Made by a program: the position numbers and the translations under genes
Shown: in pieces, positions 1 through 8,214 of the stretch
Numbering within the stretch: position 1 is the stretch's first letter
Layout of the letters: each line of letters starts with the position of its first letter
NCBI GenBank assembly: GCA_905197955.1
Contig: CAJKAR010000001.1
Coordinates: 62,001 to 126,000 of the forward strand
DNA: 64,000 bases
Direction of reading: 5' to 3'
Source of the DNA: an uncultured Lentisphaeria bacterium
Lineage (GTDB): Bacteria > Verrucomicrobiota > Lentisphaeria > Victivallales > UBA1829
Notes under the pieces: model-generated
Seen by the model: the letters and a program-made list of their open reading frames with translations, nothing else
Databases searched by the model: none
Told to the model about the DNA's origin: nothing

Positions 1-1
1 G

Positions 2-607
2 ATCACCAATCTACTTCTCCGCTTCTACGACGTAAGTTCCGGAGTCATCAAAGTGGATAATCTCGACATCCGCAAACTCGGCTTTGAGGCCTACCGCCGG
101 CATATCGGAGTGGTGCTTCAGGAACCGTTCCTCTTCTCCGGCTCCATCCGGGAGAACATCGCCTACGCGAAAGAGGATGCGACTGAAGAGGAGATCGAAA
201 ACGCCGCCCGCCTTGCCAATGTCGAAGAGTTTGTGGAAACTCTTCCGGAAGGATATGAAACGATCATCGGAGAAAACGGAGCCAGTCTTTCCGGCGGACA
301 GAAACAGCGTCTTGCGATTGCCCGCGCCATTCTGAAAAATCCCGCGATCCTGATTCTCGACGAAGCGACCAGCGCTCTGGACACCGTCTCTGAATATCTG
401 GTGCAGGAAGCCCTCGACCGTCTGATGGAAGGCAAGACCACCATCATCATCGCGCACCGTCTCTCCACGATCCAGAATGCGGATAAGATCGTCGTTCTGG
501 AAAGCGGCAGAATCGTCCAGCAGGGAACCCACGAAGAGCTCATGGCTCAGGAGGGAACCTATAAGGAACTTTATCAGACGCAGCGCAAAATGGCAATCCA
601 GCACTAG
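2..607 (+). CDS. ABC exporter, C-terminal ATPase part (5' truncated)
   Basis: The frame is open from the first bases of the window and its start lies outside. The first residues (TNLLLRFYD) are those that directly follow the Walker A loop in ABC ATPases, so only the end of the nucleotide-binding domain is present. The Q-loop (VVLQEPFLFSGSIRENI), the signature LSGGQKQR (about 287-310), Walker B with the D-loop (ILILDEATSALD) and the H-loop (IIAHRLS) are intact. The style is that of fused permease-ATPase exporters of the MsbA/peptide-exporter type, with the membrane domain presumably upstream. The next gene, 18 nt downstream, encodes a HlyD-type adaptor, so the pair probably forms an exporter that crosses the envelope. 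Substrate unknown. Confidence 0.93.
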   Translation: MTNLLLRFYDVSSGVIKVDNLDIRKLGFEAYRRHIGVVLQEPFLFSGSIRENIAYAKEDATEEEIENAARLANVEEFVETLPEGYETIIGENGASLSGGQKQRLAIARAILKNPAILILDEATSALDTVSEYLVQEALDRLMEGKTTIIIAHRLSTIQNADKIVVLESGRIVQQGTHEELMAQEGTYKELYQTQRKMAIQH

Positions 608-625
608 GAAACGGGAGAATCCATC

Positions 626-1813
626 ATGAATCTGCAACAGAACAGAATCCGGATCAGGGAACAGCTGAAGGTGTTCCGGAGAATCGTTTATGTCATATTG
701 GTTCTTGTCATCATCATGTTTTCCTTCATGCTCTTCGGGCATATGGATGATGAGGTGATCGGAAACGGAACCGTCACAGGAATCCGCGACTACGATCTGA
801 AAGCGCTGGTCAGCGCAAGGACCGTCCGCATCCTCCGGCACGAGGGAGAGTTTGTCGAACGCGGAGAAAAACTGCTCGAATTCGACGACCGCAATCAGAG
901 AGATACCATCACCGTCCTGAAAAATCAGGTCAAAGAACTGGAACTCAATATTGCCGTCAAGGAGAAAGATTTCAAGCTCCTGCAGAAAGATCCACTTCCC
1001 GCCTATTACCGGCATACCCGTCTTCAGCTCAAGGAAGCCAAGGAGCGCCTCGCCCGTTCCGAGCACGAAGTCGAAGTCTATAAGAAGCTCTACGGACAGA
1101 AAGTCATCTCGCGCCGGGAATTCCTCAAAATCGAAATGGAACACCTCGGTAACAGCATGACCGTGCAAAGACTCGAAGAAGACTGGAAAAAACTTCAGGA
1201 AGGCATGGCCGCCGAAATTCTCGACAAGGCAAAACAGGAACTCGTCCTCCTCCGCCAGAAGCGGGCGGGCAAACTCGATGAACTCGCCATGGCGGAGCGT
1301 CATCTTGAAGATTACGTCATGCGCGCCCCAGATGCGGGAATCCTTACCGATATTCCTCCGCGGCCGGGCGGATATTATGAAAAAGGCGATGTCATCATCA
1401 AATTTGCAGCAAACCAGAACAAAAAAGTCATCGCCCTCATCAGCGAAAACCAGATTTTCAAAGTGGAACCCGGTCAGCCGGCGCGTATCACCAGCAAGCA
1501 GTACAACTATCTGGATTACGGCTATTTCCACGGCAAAGTCGATCTGGTTTATCAGCTTCCTGTGGAAATCAACGGACAAAACTACTATCCGGTTAAAATT
1601 ATTCTTACAGGCGAACCGCAGCCGCTCCGCTTCGGTTCCAGCTGCGAAATCACCATTATCACAGGACGCGAACGTATCATCTTCGCTCTCCTTGGAATCC
1701 GCAGCAAAGATTATCTCCAGCGCCATGGACTGGATCTCAGGAAAAAGTTCATGCGCTCAATGGAAAAAATGGATCCGCAACCGGAAAAAACCGACTCGTC
1801 CGCATCCAAATAA
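626..1813 (+). CDS. HlyD-family membrane fusion (adaptor) protein
   Basis: 395-aa periplasmic adaptor of an export complex. A cytoplasmic N-terminus of about 20 residues is followed by one membrane span (IVYVILVLVIIMFSFMLF). A beta/lipoyl half-motif comes next (VSARTVRILRHEGEFVERGEKLLEFD), then a long charged coiled coil of about 150 residues (roughly 90-235), and then the returning barrel (MRAPDAGILTDIPPRPGGYYEKGD). This order is diagnostic of the family. It lies 18 nt behind the ABC ATPase gene and is followed by a strong terminator, so the two end one operon. The adaptor would link the inner-membrane ABC pump to an outer-membrane channel that is not encoded nearby. Confidence 0.9.
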   Translation: MNLQQNRIRIREQLKVFRRIVYVILVLVIIMFSFMLFGHMDDEVIGNGTVTGIRDYDLKALVSARTVRILRHEGEFVERGEKLLEFDDRNQRDTITVLKNQVKELELNIAVKEKDFKLLQKDPLPAYYRHTRLQLKEAKERLARSEHEVEVYKKLYGQKVISRREFLKIEMEHLGNSMTVQRLEEDWKKLQEGMAAEILDKAKQELVLLRQKRAGKLDELAMAERHLEDYVMRAPDAGILTDIPPRPGGYYEKGDVIIKFAANQNKKVIALISENQIFKVEPGQPARITSKQYNYLDYGYFHGKVDLVYQLPVEINGQNYYPVKIILTGEPQPLRFGSSCEITIITGRERIIFALLGIRSKDYLQRHGLDLRKKFMRSMEKMDPQPEKTDSSASK

Positions 1814-1821
1814 CCCCTCAT

Positions 1822-1888
1822 GGACGGAAAGACATGCCCTCTCCCCCGGCGACCATCGCCGGTTTCATGTCTTTCCGTCCATTTTTTG
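1822..1888 (+). terminator. Rho-independent terminator of the ABC-HlyD operon
   Basis: A perfect 15-bp stem (1822-1836 paired with 1866-1880) encloses a second perfect 6-bp stem (CCGGCG at 1846-1851 with CGCCGG at 1857-1862). It is followed by a T-rich tract (ATTTTTTG). It starts 8 nt after the HlyD stop codon. Confidence 0.9.
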
Positions 1889-1906
1889 TAAAGAGTCTCT
1901 GAATTA

Positions 1907-1988
1907 TACAATATTGTACAATAAATTCAAAAAATATTAAACATTTTTGTCTTTAAGGGATTGTTTTTTCTGAAAAATATTGTATAAT
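1907..1988 (+). promoter_or_regulatory. Promoter and candidate operators for the module A regulator
   Basis: A -35-like TTGTTT (1961-1966), a 16-bp spacer and a consensus -10 TATAAT (1983-1988) precede the regulator gene. Upstream lies a perfect 12-bp palindrome TACAATATTGTA (1907-1918). The sequence ATATTGTACAATAAA near 1911 is echoed as ATATTGTATAATTTA over the -10, about 66 bp apart. This is the arrangement expected for a GntR-type regulator binding two half-related sites and controlling itself. The promoter reading is well supported; the operator role is inference. Confidence 0.6.
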
Positions 1989-2012
1989 TTAAAAACAGTA
2001 AAACAGTGGAAA

Positions 2013-3146
2013 ATGGTAAAATTCATGCAGAAATCGCAAAGAACAAAAGTCATAAGCAGCATACGGCAAATGATTTCCGAGGGGAAATATACCGCAGGAA
2101 ACCGGCTGCCGACAGAGCATGAACTGGCAGAAGTTTTGAATGTCTCCCGTGGAACAGTCCGGAGCGGCCTGCGAGAACTGGTCGCAGAAGGAGTTCTGGA
2201 ACAGCGGCCCGGGGTCGGAAGTTTTGTTTCAAGTCTTCTGGCCCGGAGACCCGCGGGGACAGAGCATGCAGCAGATAAGACAAAGGTGCTTTTTCTGGTA
2301 TCCATGCGGAAAGGCGAGTTCAATTCCCAGCTTCTGGAAGGAATGGAATCGGTGCTGTTCCGTCATGGTCTGGAGCTTGCGATTTACAATATTGCCGATT
2401 CGCTGGAAAAAGTAGGGCAGATTCTGAAACGGGTGAACCTGGATACCTGTGCGGGGATTTTATTTTCCCCGGTGATTCTCCCCAACTATTACGACATCAA
2501 CAGCCGGATTCTGGATTGTCTTGATCAGACAGGGATCAAATATGTGGTAGTGGACTCCCCCGTTGCGGAAAATGGAGTAATCCGCGGCAATTTTGTCGGG
2601 AGCGACGGTTACACGGCGGAACGGGAAATCGTCCGTTATCTGACGGAAGCGGGACACCGGCGAATCGGCAGTATCCGAGTCTTCAACAGCGTTTATACAG
2701 CGGATCAGCGATTCAGCGGGATCTGCGATGAGCTCCGCCGTCAGGGGCTCTCGCTTGCACCGGAACTTCATACCGTTATTGAAGATGTCCCTCTCCATGA
2801 ACAGGGTCGGCAGCGGGTCCGCGAAATGATCGCCCTCCCCGATCCGCCGACGGCGATCATCTGTTCACACGACGTCATAGCAATGAATGTCATCGACGAA
2901 CTGGATAAACTGAGCAGAAAGGTCCCGGACGACATCTCCATCATAGGATTTGATGACGAAACCTTTTCCGCGACCTTCAATCTCTCGACAGTCCGTCAGC
3001 CATTCCGAGAAATCGGAGCTCATGCGGCCGAAATTCTTCTGGAAAACAAAAAGCAGGGCAGATACCAGGAATTCCTGCCCTGCCGTTTGATAGAACGTAA
3101 AACAGTTGCAAACAAAAATACAACGATAAAAAAAGGAGAGCAATAA
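2013..3146 (+). CDS. AraR-like regulator (GntR helix-turn-helix plus LacI-type sensor)
   Basis: One-component transcription regulator of about 377 aa. The N-terminal winged helix is GntR-type (TAGNRLPTEHELAEVLNVSRGTVRSGLRELVAEG...GSFV). The remainder is a LacI/GalR-type periplasmic-binding fold (KVLFLVSMRKGEFNSQLLEGME; GIDD-equivalent segment SIIGFDDETFS near the end). An ATG at 1980 is open in frame but overlaps the TATAAT box at 1983-1988, so the start must be the ATG at 2013 or the one at 2025; 2013 is used here. The stop codon overlaps the pseudopilin start (TAATG, 1 nt), implying translational coupling. By family precedent it senses a mono- or oligosaccharide and controls the GH5 module. 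Confidence 0.88.
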   Translation: MVKFMQKSQRTKVISSIRQMISEGKYTAGNRLPTEHELAEVLNVSRGTVRSGLRELVAEGVLEQRPGVGSFVSSLLARRPAGTEHAADKTKVLFLVSMRKGEFNSQLLEGMESVLFRHGLELAIYNIADSLEKVGQILKRVNLDTCAGILFSPVILPNYYDINSRILDCLDQTGIKYVVVDSPVAENGVIRGNFVGSDGYTAEREIVRYLTEAGHRRIGSIRVFNSVYTADQRFSGICDELRRQGLSLAPELHTVIEDVPLHEQGRQRVREMIALPDPPTAIICSHDVIAMNVIDELDKLSRKVPDDISIIGFDDETFSATFNLSTVRQPFREIGAHAAEILLENKKQGRYQEFLPCRLIERKTVANKNTTIKKGEQ

Positions 3147-3886
3147 TGCAACGGAGAGTCCGAAATTTCACATTGATAGAGCTTCTGGTTGTGATTGCAA
3201 TTATCGCAATTCTTGCAGCAATTCTGTTGCCGGCTTTGAATAAGGCAAGAGAGAAAGCTCAAACATCGAAATGTATGTCGAATCTGAAACAAATCAGTCT
3301 TGGAATTTCTCAATATATAGCAGATAATCAGGAATGGCTGCCGAGCGCCACCCAAGATGGAGGAACTCCCGGTTACTGGAAATATCAGCTTGCCCCTTAT
3401 ACAGGAAAGCACCAGCCGGATGACTGGGGAACGATCAGAAGTGATGGAAAGAATTTCGGACGCAACAGTGTTTTCGGCTGTCCTCTTTTCGGAGGGTTGC
3501 CAGCCTCTTTGAGAAGTGAAGAACTGGGTAATCAAGGGCTTTATTCCGGCCTCGGATGGAACAACTGGCTGAGTTATAATCCGACCCTCACGGACGGAAG
3601 TGCCACAGGACCGGTCAAGATCTCCCGCTTTAAACGTCTTCTTTCAGAAACAGCTCTTGTTGGAGATGCCCCTGATGCGAACTCCTATGTTACCGATACA
3701 TGGAAAAAGAACTATGCCTGTCTACTTCCTGATTATGAGGCAATAACTCCGCGTCATAACGGAGGACCTTACATTCTCTGGGTAGACGGACATGTAGCCT
3801 GGATTCACCGGGCCCAGCTTGCAGCAGGAAAAAACGATCCCTACCAGGGATATCATGATAACTGGTACTATTTTCTAGCTCACTAA
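3146..3886 (+). CDS. Prepilin-like (type II secretion pseudopilin) protein, module A
   Basis: 246 aa. A seven-residue basic leader (MQRRVRN) precedes the hydrophobic class III signal FTLIELLVVIAIIAILA, with the conserved Glu at position 5 of the mature form. A short helix (LLPALNKAREKAQTSKCMSNLKQI) follows. The C-terminus carries the HNGG...WVDGHV motif seen in large planctomycetal/lentisphaeral pseudopilin families. The residue before the Phe is Asn instead of the usual Gly. It begins inside the stop codon of the regulator and ends 21 nt before a GH5-like enzyme. A structural or export role tied to that enzyme is inference. Confidence 0.9.
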   Translation: MQRRVRNFTLIELLVVIAIIAILAAILLPALNKAREKAQTSKCMSNLKQISLGISQYIADNQEWLPSATQDGGTPGYWKYQLAPYTGKHQPDDWGTIRSDGKNFGRNSVFGCPLFGGLPASLRSEELGNQGLYSGLGWNNWLSYNPTLTDGSATGPVKISRFKRLLSETALVGDAPDANSYVTDTWKKNYACLLPDYEAITPRHNGGPYILWVDGHVAWIHRAQLAAGKNDPYQGYHDNWYYFLAH

Positions 3887-3907
3887 ATCAGAAAGGAACC
3901 ATACAAT

Positions 3908-5695
3908 ATGACAATTCACTCACTTCCGGTAACATGTGGAATCGCCCTGTTGACGGGACCACTTCTTGCGGAGCTTCCCTCTCCAGCAAACACACTCTCT
4001 CTTTTTCCTGCGGAGCCTGGATACAAAATAACCTATAATGGAGAACAGGGAGCTCGCTGGAGCGTCAAAAACAACCATCTGGAAATTCGCCGGGAAAAGC
4101 CGTCTAACGATCCAGGCATCCGGGGAGGCATCCGGATCACTCCGGCAATTGATCTGAACTCTTTTCCCGGGGCGGCAAACCTGAAAATCAAATATCGCGG
4201 AGGAGATGTCAAACAAGAGTATCATCTTTTCGCTCAATGGTATTTCGATCAGCCTAGAGGTTCCGCAGGTCGAATGATAACGATCAAAGGGAGCCGTGAA
4301 TGGCAGGAGGTCGAACTGCCGATTCCGCGCCGAGCCATTGGCAACAAAACTGGAATAGTCGTCATCAAGTTCGATCCGGAAAGCAATTTTGATATCGCAT
4401 CAATCAGGATGGGAGAAAAACGAAGCATTTCTGTGGAACTGGGATGCGAACCGGAAAACGTCATGAAGCGCCTGGTTCTGAAAGGACGAACCTCTGCCGA
4501 TGAAAAATCCGTTACTATCACACTGCGGAAAGCCGATGGAAAAACGGTCAAACGAACCGCAGCCACCCGAGACGGACTCTATGAAATAAGTTGGGATAAT
4601 CCACCGCTCTCTGTTCAGGCCTACAATACGATCACAGCCTCGACAGCGTCGGGGGAGACCTCTCTGCCGCTTCAAGTATTCGGCTATCGCCCGAACTATG
4701 ACTTTGCGTGGCTCAAAGCACAAGGCCCCAAAATCGTAACTGCTGACGGCAAGGAATTTCTGCCAGCGGGAATCGGGTATGCACGCGATGTCATTATCAG
4801 CAATCAGGACGATGCCGTTATGAGCTTTGCGAAAGCCCGCGGATTAAATACCATCCGTCTTCCTTTTTACACGCGCTTCTTCAATAACAATCAGAAGGAA
4901 CCGATTGATCTGGAAGAACATATGCGCAATTTCATTGATCCGGTCATTCAGGCGGCAAAACGCCACAACATGTATGTGATTCTGGATGACCACGGTTACT
5001 TCAGCGAAAAGATTGACGAGGCCAAAGCCCGCAGCAAACAGGCGGTTTCCCTCTGGGATGATGCCGGAGTGGCGGAATGGACTAAGCGTTGGCGCAAGAT
5101 TGCGGAACGTTATAAAAATGAACCGCATGTTCTCGGCTATGAATTGATGAATGAACCGCATGATATCCGTCCGGAACTGGCTCGGGAATGGTATACGCGG
5201 GCGATTCGGGAAATCCGCAAAGTTGATAAAAAACATCTCATTCTTGTCGGTTCCGCGGACTGGTCGCACAGCCGCTCCATGGAACGGACATGGGGACCAA
5301 CTGCCTCTACAGCCGATGCTCCCTACAATAATCTTGTTTTCGCCTTCCATGACTATCCTCTCGACAACCATCCATGGATTGTCAAGAAGCATGTTCTGAA
5401 ATTCCGCGACACCCATAAAGTTCCTGTCATGTGCACTGAATTCGGGGCAACTCACTGGGACAAAGGGGAAACGGTCTGCCGGGAATTTCAGGCAGGACTG
5501 CTTGCCTTCTGCGCACAGTCCGGAACCGGATGGATGGTTTGGGCTCTCGGAGAGTTGCGAGATCATCCCCGGAATCCTTATAACGAGGTGGACAAGGTTG
5601 GGTTCGGGCCGCCGCGGGAAGCCGATTCCTGTGCTTACAGTGATTTGTGGGCACCTGTTGCCAAAGTCACAGCATCCTCATTTCCTGAGCCGTAA
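3908..5695 (+). CDS. GH5-like exported glycoside hydrolase
   Basis: 595 aa. The N-terminus resembles a signal peptide (MTIHSLPVTCGIALLTGPLLA). Residues about 25-260 form beta-rich, carbohydrate-binding-like regions. The rest is a clan A TIM barrel: DGKEFLPAGIGY at the barrel start, NTIRLPFY, YVILDDHGY, the acid/base Glu416 in ELMNEPHD, and the nucleophile Glu511 in CTEFGA. This pairing of NEP and TEFG motifs is typical of GH5 endo-glucanases and mannanases; the substrate cannot be told from sequence alone. It is the only enzyme of module A and is followed by a terminator. Confidence 0.85.
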   Translation: MTIHSLPVTCGIALLTGPLLAELPSPANTLSLFPAEPGYKITYNGEQGARWSVKNNHLEIRREKPSNDPGIRGGIRITPAIDLNSFPGAANLKIKYRGGDVKQEYHLFAQWYFDQPRGSAGRMITIKGSREWQEVELPIPRRAIGNKTGIVVIKFDPESNFDIASIRMGEKRSISVELGCEPENVMKRLVLKGRTSADEKSVTITLRKADGKTVKRTAATRDGLYEISWDNPPLSVQAYNTITASTASGETSLPLQVFGYRPNYDFAWLKAQGPKIVTADGKEFLPAGIGYARDVIISNQDDAVMSFAKARGLNTIRLPFYTRFFNNNQKEPIDLEEHMRNFIDPVIQAAKRHNMYVILDDHGYFSEKIDEAKARSKQAVSLWDDAGVAEWTKRWRKIAERYKNEPHVLGYELMNEPHDIRPELAREWYTRAIREIRKVDKKHLILVGSADWSHSRSMERTWGPTASTADAPYNNLVFAFHDYPLDNHPWIVKKHVLKFRDTHKVPVMCTEFGATHWDKGETVCREFQAGLLAFCAQSGTGWMVWALGELRDHPRNPYNEVDKVGFGPPREADSCAYSDLWAPVAKVTASSFPEP

Positions 5696-5732
5696 TCATC
5701 CAAACAGCATTACAGGATTTATCTTTTCCTCT

Positions 5733-5767
5733 CCCGGCGGAAGTTGCCCCTTCCGCCGGGATTTTTC
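5733..5767 (+). terminator. Rho-independent terminator of module A
   Basis: A perfect 10-bp GC stem, CCCGGCGGAA (5733-5742) with TTCCGCCGGG (5751-5760), has an 8-nt loop and is followed by ATTTTTCC. It lies 37 nt after the GH5 stop. Confidence 0.88.
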
Positions 5768-5840
5768 CTTTCCGAAAAAACGGATTTGTAAAACTTCGAA
5801 TCCGTTATAGATTATCTCCACGCAACTCATAAGCAACGGA

Positions 5841-7022
5841 ATGGATATGAACTACAAAGTCTCCTACGCGAAAACTCTCAACTACGAAGCCGCCAACCTC
5901 AGGCCGGCTCTCGAAAAAGTCTTCAAAGAACAGCTCCACTCCTCTGGTGGCGTCTCCGGAAAACGAATCATGCTGAAACCAAATCTGCTGGCATGGCGCC
6001 ATAAAGAGGATATCGCCTGCGTCCATCCAGCGGTCATCCTCGAAACAGCAAAACTCTTTCTCGATGCGGGCGCGGCAAAAGTCGCCATTCTGGAAAATCC
6101 CGCCGTTCAGACGGCTCCATCCATCCTGCATTCCATGGGGATCGACGCAGAACTGAAAAAACTCAATGTCTCTTCCGCCAACTTCACGGACTATCGACGC
6201 CTTCCCGTCCCGGAACAGGTCCGCTTTCACAATCTTGAACTCGCGGCGGAATATCTGGACTTCGATGCGGTCGTCAACATCGCCAAAGCAAAAACTCATG
6301 CCATGATGACCCTTACCTTGTGCGTAAAAAATCTTTTCGGTCTCGTAAAAGGAAGCGAACGAATGGGCTGGCATCTTGCAGTCGGAAAAGATTTCGCGAA
6401 ATTCGCCGACATGCTCCTCGATATCTATCTGACGGTTCGTCCGCAGTTCAATCTTCTCGATGCGGTCGTCTGCATGGAAGGCAACGGCCCCGGCAGCGGC
6501 ACCCCCGCATCCCGCGGATTTCTCGCCGGCTGCTCCGATTCACTCGCTCTGGATGCCTCCGTTGCAGAAAAACTCGGTGTACCGAACCTGCTTCTTCTGC
6601 GGAACGCCGCGGAACGGGGAATCCTGCCGGATTTCGAAGACGCAGGAGAGATTCCGGAAAAAAATCCGTTGAAACTGCCCGATCCGCCGGGAATTCTCTC
6701 GGAATGGGGCGTCACACTGCCGCCGTTCCTGAAAAACGTAATGCGGGATTTTGTCGTATCAAAACCGAAGCTGAATCCGGATCTCTGCATCGGCTGCGGA
6801 CTCTGTGTGAAAATGTGTCCTCCGCAGTCGCTGAAACTGGTCAAAGGGAAACCGGTATTCGATCTGCCGAACTGCATTCGCTGTTACTGCTGTCAGGAGC
6901 ACTGTCCCAAAGGAGCGATCACTCCCAGGAAAACAGTTCCGATGAAACTTGCCGAATCCTTTGAAGATGCTGTCCGCGCCCTCTTCGGAACCAACGCGCG
7001 GAACACTCGGAAAAAATCCTGA
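5841..7022 (+). CDS. DUF362-type protein with C-terminal two-cluster ferredoxin domain
   Basis: 393 aa, cytoplasmic. Residues 1-280 match the DUF362 family as recalled (KRIMLKPNLLAW; FDAVVNIAKAKTHAMMTLTLCVKNLFGLV; MEGNGPGSGTP). The C-terminal part has two [4Fe-4S] motifs: Cys316-319-322-326 (CIGCGLCVKMCPP) and Cys345-348-351-355 (NCIRCYCCQEHCPKG). DUF362-ferredoxin proteins are thought to take part in redox or cofactor chemistry, but no reaction is established for this one. It is not clearly in an operon: 165 nt and a good promoter separate it from the next gene. Confidence 0.85.
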   Translation: MDMNYKVSYAKTLNYEAANLRPALEKVFKEQLHSSGGVSGKRIMLKPNLLAWRHKEDIACVHPAVILETAKLFLDAGAAKVAILENPAVQTAPSILHSMGIDAELKKLNVSSANFTDYRRLPVPEQVRFHNLELAAEYLDFDAVVNIAKAKTHAMMTLTLCVKNLFGLVKGSERMGWHLAVGKDFAKFADMLLDIYLTVRPQFNLLDAVVCMEGNGPGSGTPASRGFLAGCSDSLALDASVAEKLGVPNLLLLRNAAERGILPDFEDAGEIPEKNPLKLPDPPGILSEWGVTLPPFLKNVMRDFVVSKPKLNPDLCIGCGLCVKMCPPQSLKLVKGKPVFDLPNCIRCYCCQEHCPKGAITPRKTVPMKLAESFEDAVRALFGTNARNTRKKS

Positions 7023-7049
7023 GGACAATCGAAAAAACTCTTTTCCTTC

Positions 7050-7096
7050 CTCCCGGAGACAAACGGAAAATATTCGAAAAAATCAGCCTCCGGGAG
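7050..7096 (+). terminator. Possible hairpin terminator after the DUF362 gene
   Basis: A 9-bp inverted repeat, CTCCCGGAG (7050-7058) with CTCCGGGAG (7088-7096), encloses an AT-rich 29-nt loop. There is no clear T-tract after it, so a terminator role is weakly supported. Confidence 0.35.
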
Positions 7097-7117
7097 CTGC
7101 CGTTCCTTTCCGCCGAA

Positions 7118-7146
7118 TTGAAAAAAACACTTTGAAATGCTATATT
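7118..7146 (+). promoter_or_regulatory. Sigma-70 promoter of the FabK-like gene
   Basis: TTGAAA (7118-7123), a 17-bp spacer and TATATT (7141-7146). It fixes the start of the following gene at 7188, because an in-frame ATG at 7137 lies inside the promoter. Confidence 0.7.
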
Positions 7147-7187
7147 TTACCCAACCACTTGCTTATGTAACGAACAAAGGAGAAGCA

Positions 7188-8213
7188 ATGTCAGAGTTGA
7201 AATATCTTGAGCCCCTGATGAAACGGGGCAACGACTTCCTTGGGACAAAATATCCCATCATCTGCGGAGCCATGACCTGGGTTTCGGAACCGAATCTTGT
7301 CGCTTCGGTCAGCAATGCGGGCTGCTTCGGCTGTCTCGCGGGCGGAAACGCCCCCACGGAAATCCTCCGGCAGCAGATCGAACAGGTGAAGTCGCTCACC
7401 GATCGTTCCTTCGCGGTCAATCTGATCACCATCGCACCGGCCTACCAGGAACATCTTGCCATGCTGAAAGATGTCAAAGTGCCGTACATCGTGTTCGCCG
7501 GAAGTTTTCCGAAAGAAAAAGAAGTCATCGCCGCCAAGGAAACCGGGGCAAAAGTCATGTGCTTCGCCTCAACAGAATCCATCGCGGAACGAATGATTAA
7601 ATTCGGCGCGGATGCCATCATTCTCGAAGGAAGCGAAGCCGGTGGACATATCGGTCACGTTTCCTCGGTCGTGCTGATGCAGCAGGTGCTGTTCCGTTTC
7701 GCGGATCAGATCCCGATGTTCTGCGCAGGCGGCATCGCCACGGGAAAAATGATCGCACATACTCTTCTGATGGGCGCGGCGGGAGCTCAGCTCGGAACTC
7801 GATTCGTCATGACCGACGAATGCAAGGCTCATCCGAAGTTCAAAGAGGTGTTCAGCAAAGCCAATGCCCGCGATGCAATCGCAACACCGCAGTTCGATTC
7901 GAAACTGCCGGTTGTCTCCGTCCGCTCGCTCAAGAACAAGGGAATGGAGCAGTTCGGAAAACTCCAGCTCAGTCTGCTCAAGCAGCTTGAAGCAGGAGAG
8001 ATCCATCGTCAGGAGGCTCAGGAGCAGGTGGAACGCTTCTGGATCGGTGCGCTCCGCAAGGCGGTCGTCGAAGGAGATGTGGATCACGGATCTCTGATGG
8101 CGGGACAATCCGTCGGACTCGTTGACAAGATCGTTCCGATCCGCGAACTGATCCACGAACTTGTCACAGATGCCGAAAAAGAGCTCGAACTCGTAAAATC
8201 GAAGCTCGGCTGA
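7188..8213 (+). CDS. FabK/nitronate-monooxygenase family flavoprotein
   Basis: 341 aa. FMN-binding TIM barrel of the 2-nitropropane dioxygenase superfamily. Motifs are YPIICGAMTWVSEPNLVASVSNAGCFGCLAGG at the N-terminus, GSEAGGHIG at the FMN-phosphate loop, and CAGGIATGKM...GAQLGTRF near the C-terminus. Members either reduce enoyl-ACP (FabK) or oxidise alkyl nitronates; the GG...GTRF layout fits FabK at least as well, and no other enoyl reductase is visible here. The ATG at 7188 has AAAGGAGAAGC directly upstream and follows the promoter at 7118. The stop lies 1 nt before the ABC exporter start, so the two are probably co-translated. Confidence 0.82.
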   Translation: MSELKYLEPLMKRGNDFLGTKYPIICGAMTWVSEPNLVASVSNAGCFGCLAGGNAPTEILRQQIEQVKSLTDRSFAVNLITIAPAYQEHLAMLKDVKVPYIVFAGSFPKEKEVIAAKETGAKVMCFASTESIAERMIKFGADAIILEGSEAGGHIGHVSSVVLMQQVLFRFADQIPMFCAGGIATGKMIAHTLLMGAAGAQLGTRFVMTDECKAHPKFKEVFSKANARDAIATPQFDSKLPVVSVRSLKNKGMEQFGKLQLSLLKQLEAGEIHRQEAQEQVERFWIGALRKAVVEGDVDHGSLMAGQSVGLVDKIVPIRELIHELVTDAEKELELVKSKLG

Positions 8214-8214
8214 A

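Noticed and set aside
1980..2012. In-frame ATG at 1980 as start of the module A regulator
   Set aside because: It overlaps the consensus TATAAT at 1983-1988, so it would not be transcribed; 2013 or 2025 is preferred.
7137..7187. N-terminal extension of the FabK-like protein from 7137
   Set aside because: This ATG lies within the promoter (TTGAAA-N17-TATATT), whereas 7188 has a good ribosome site.
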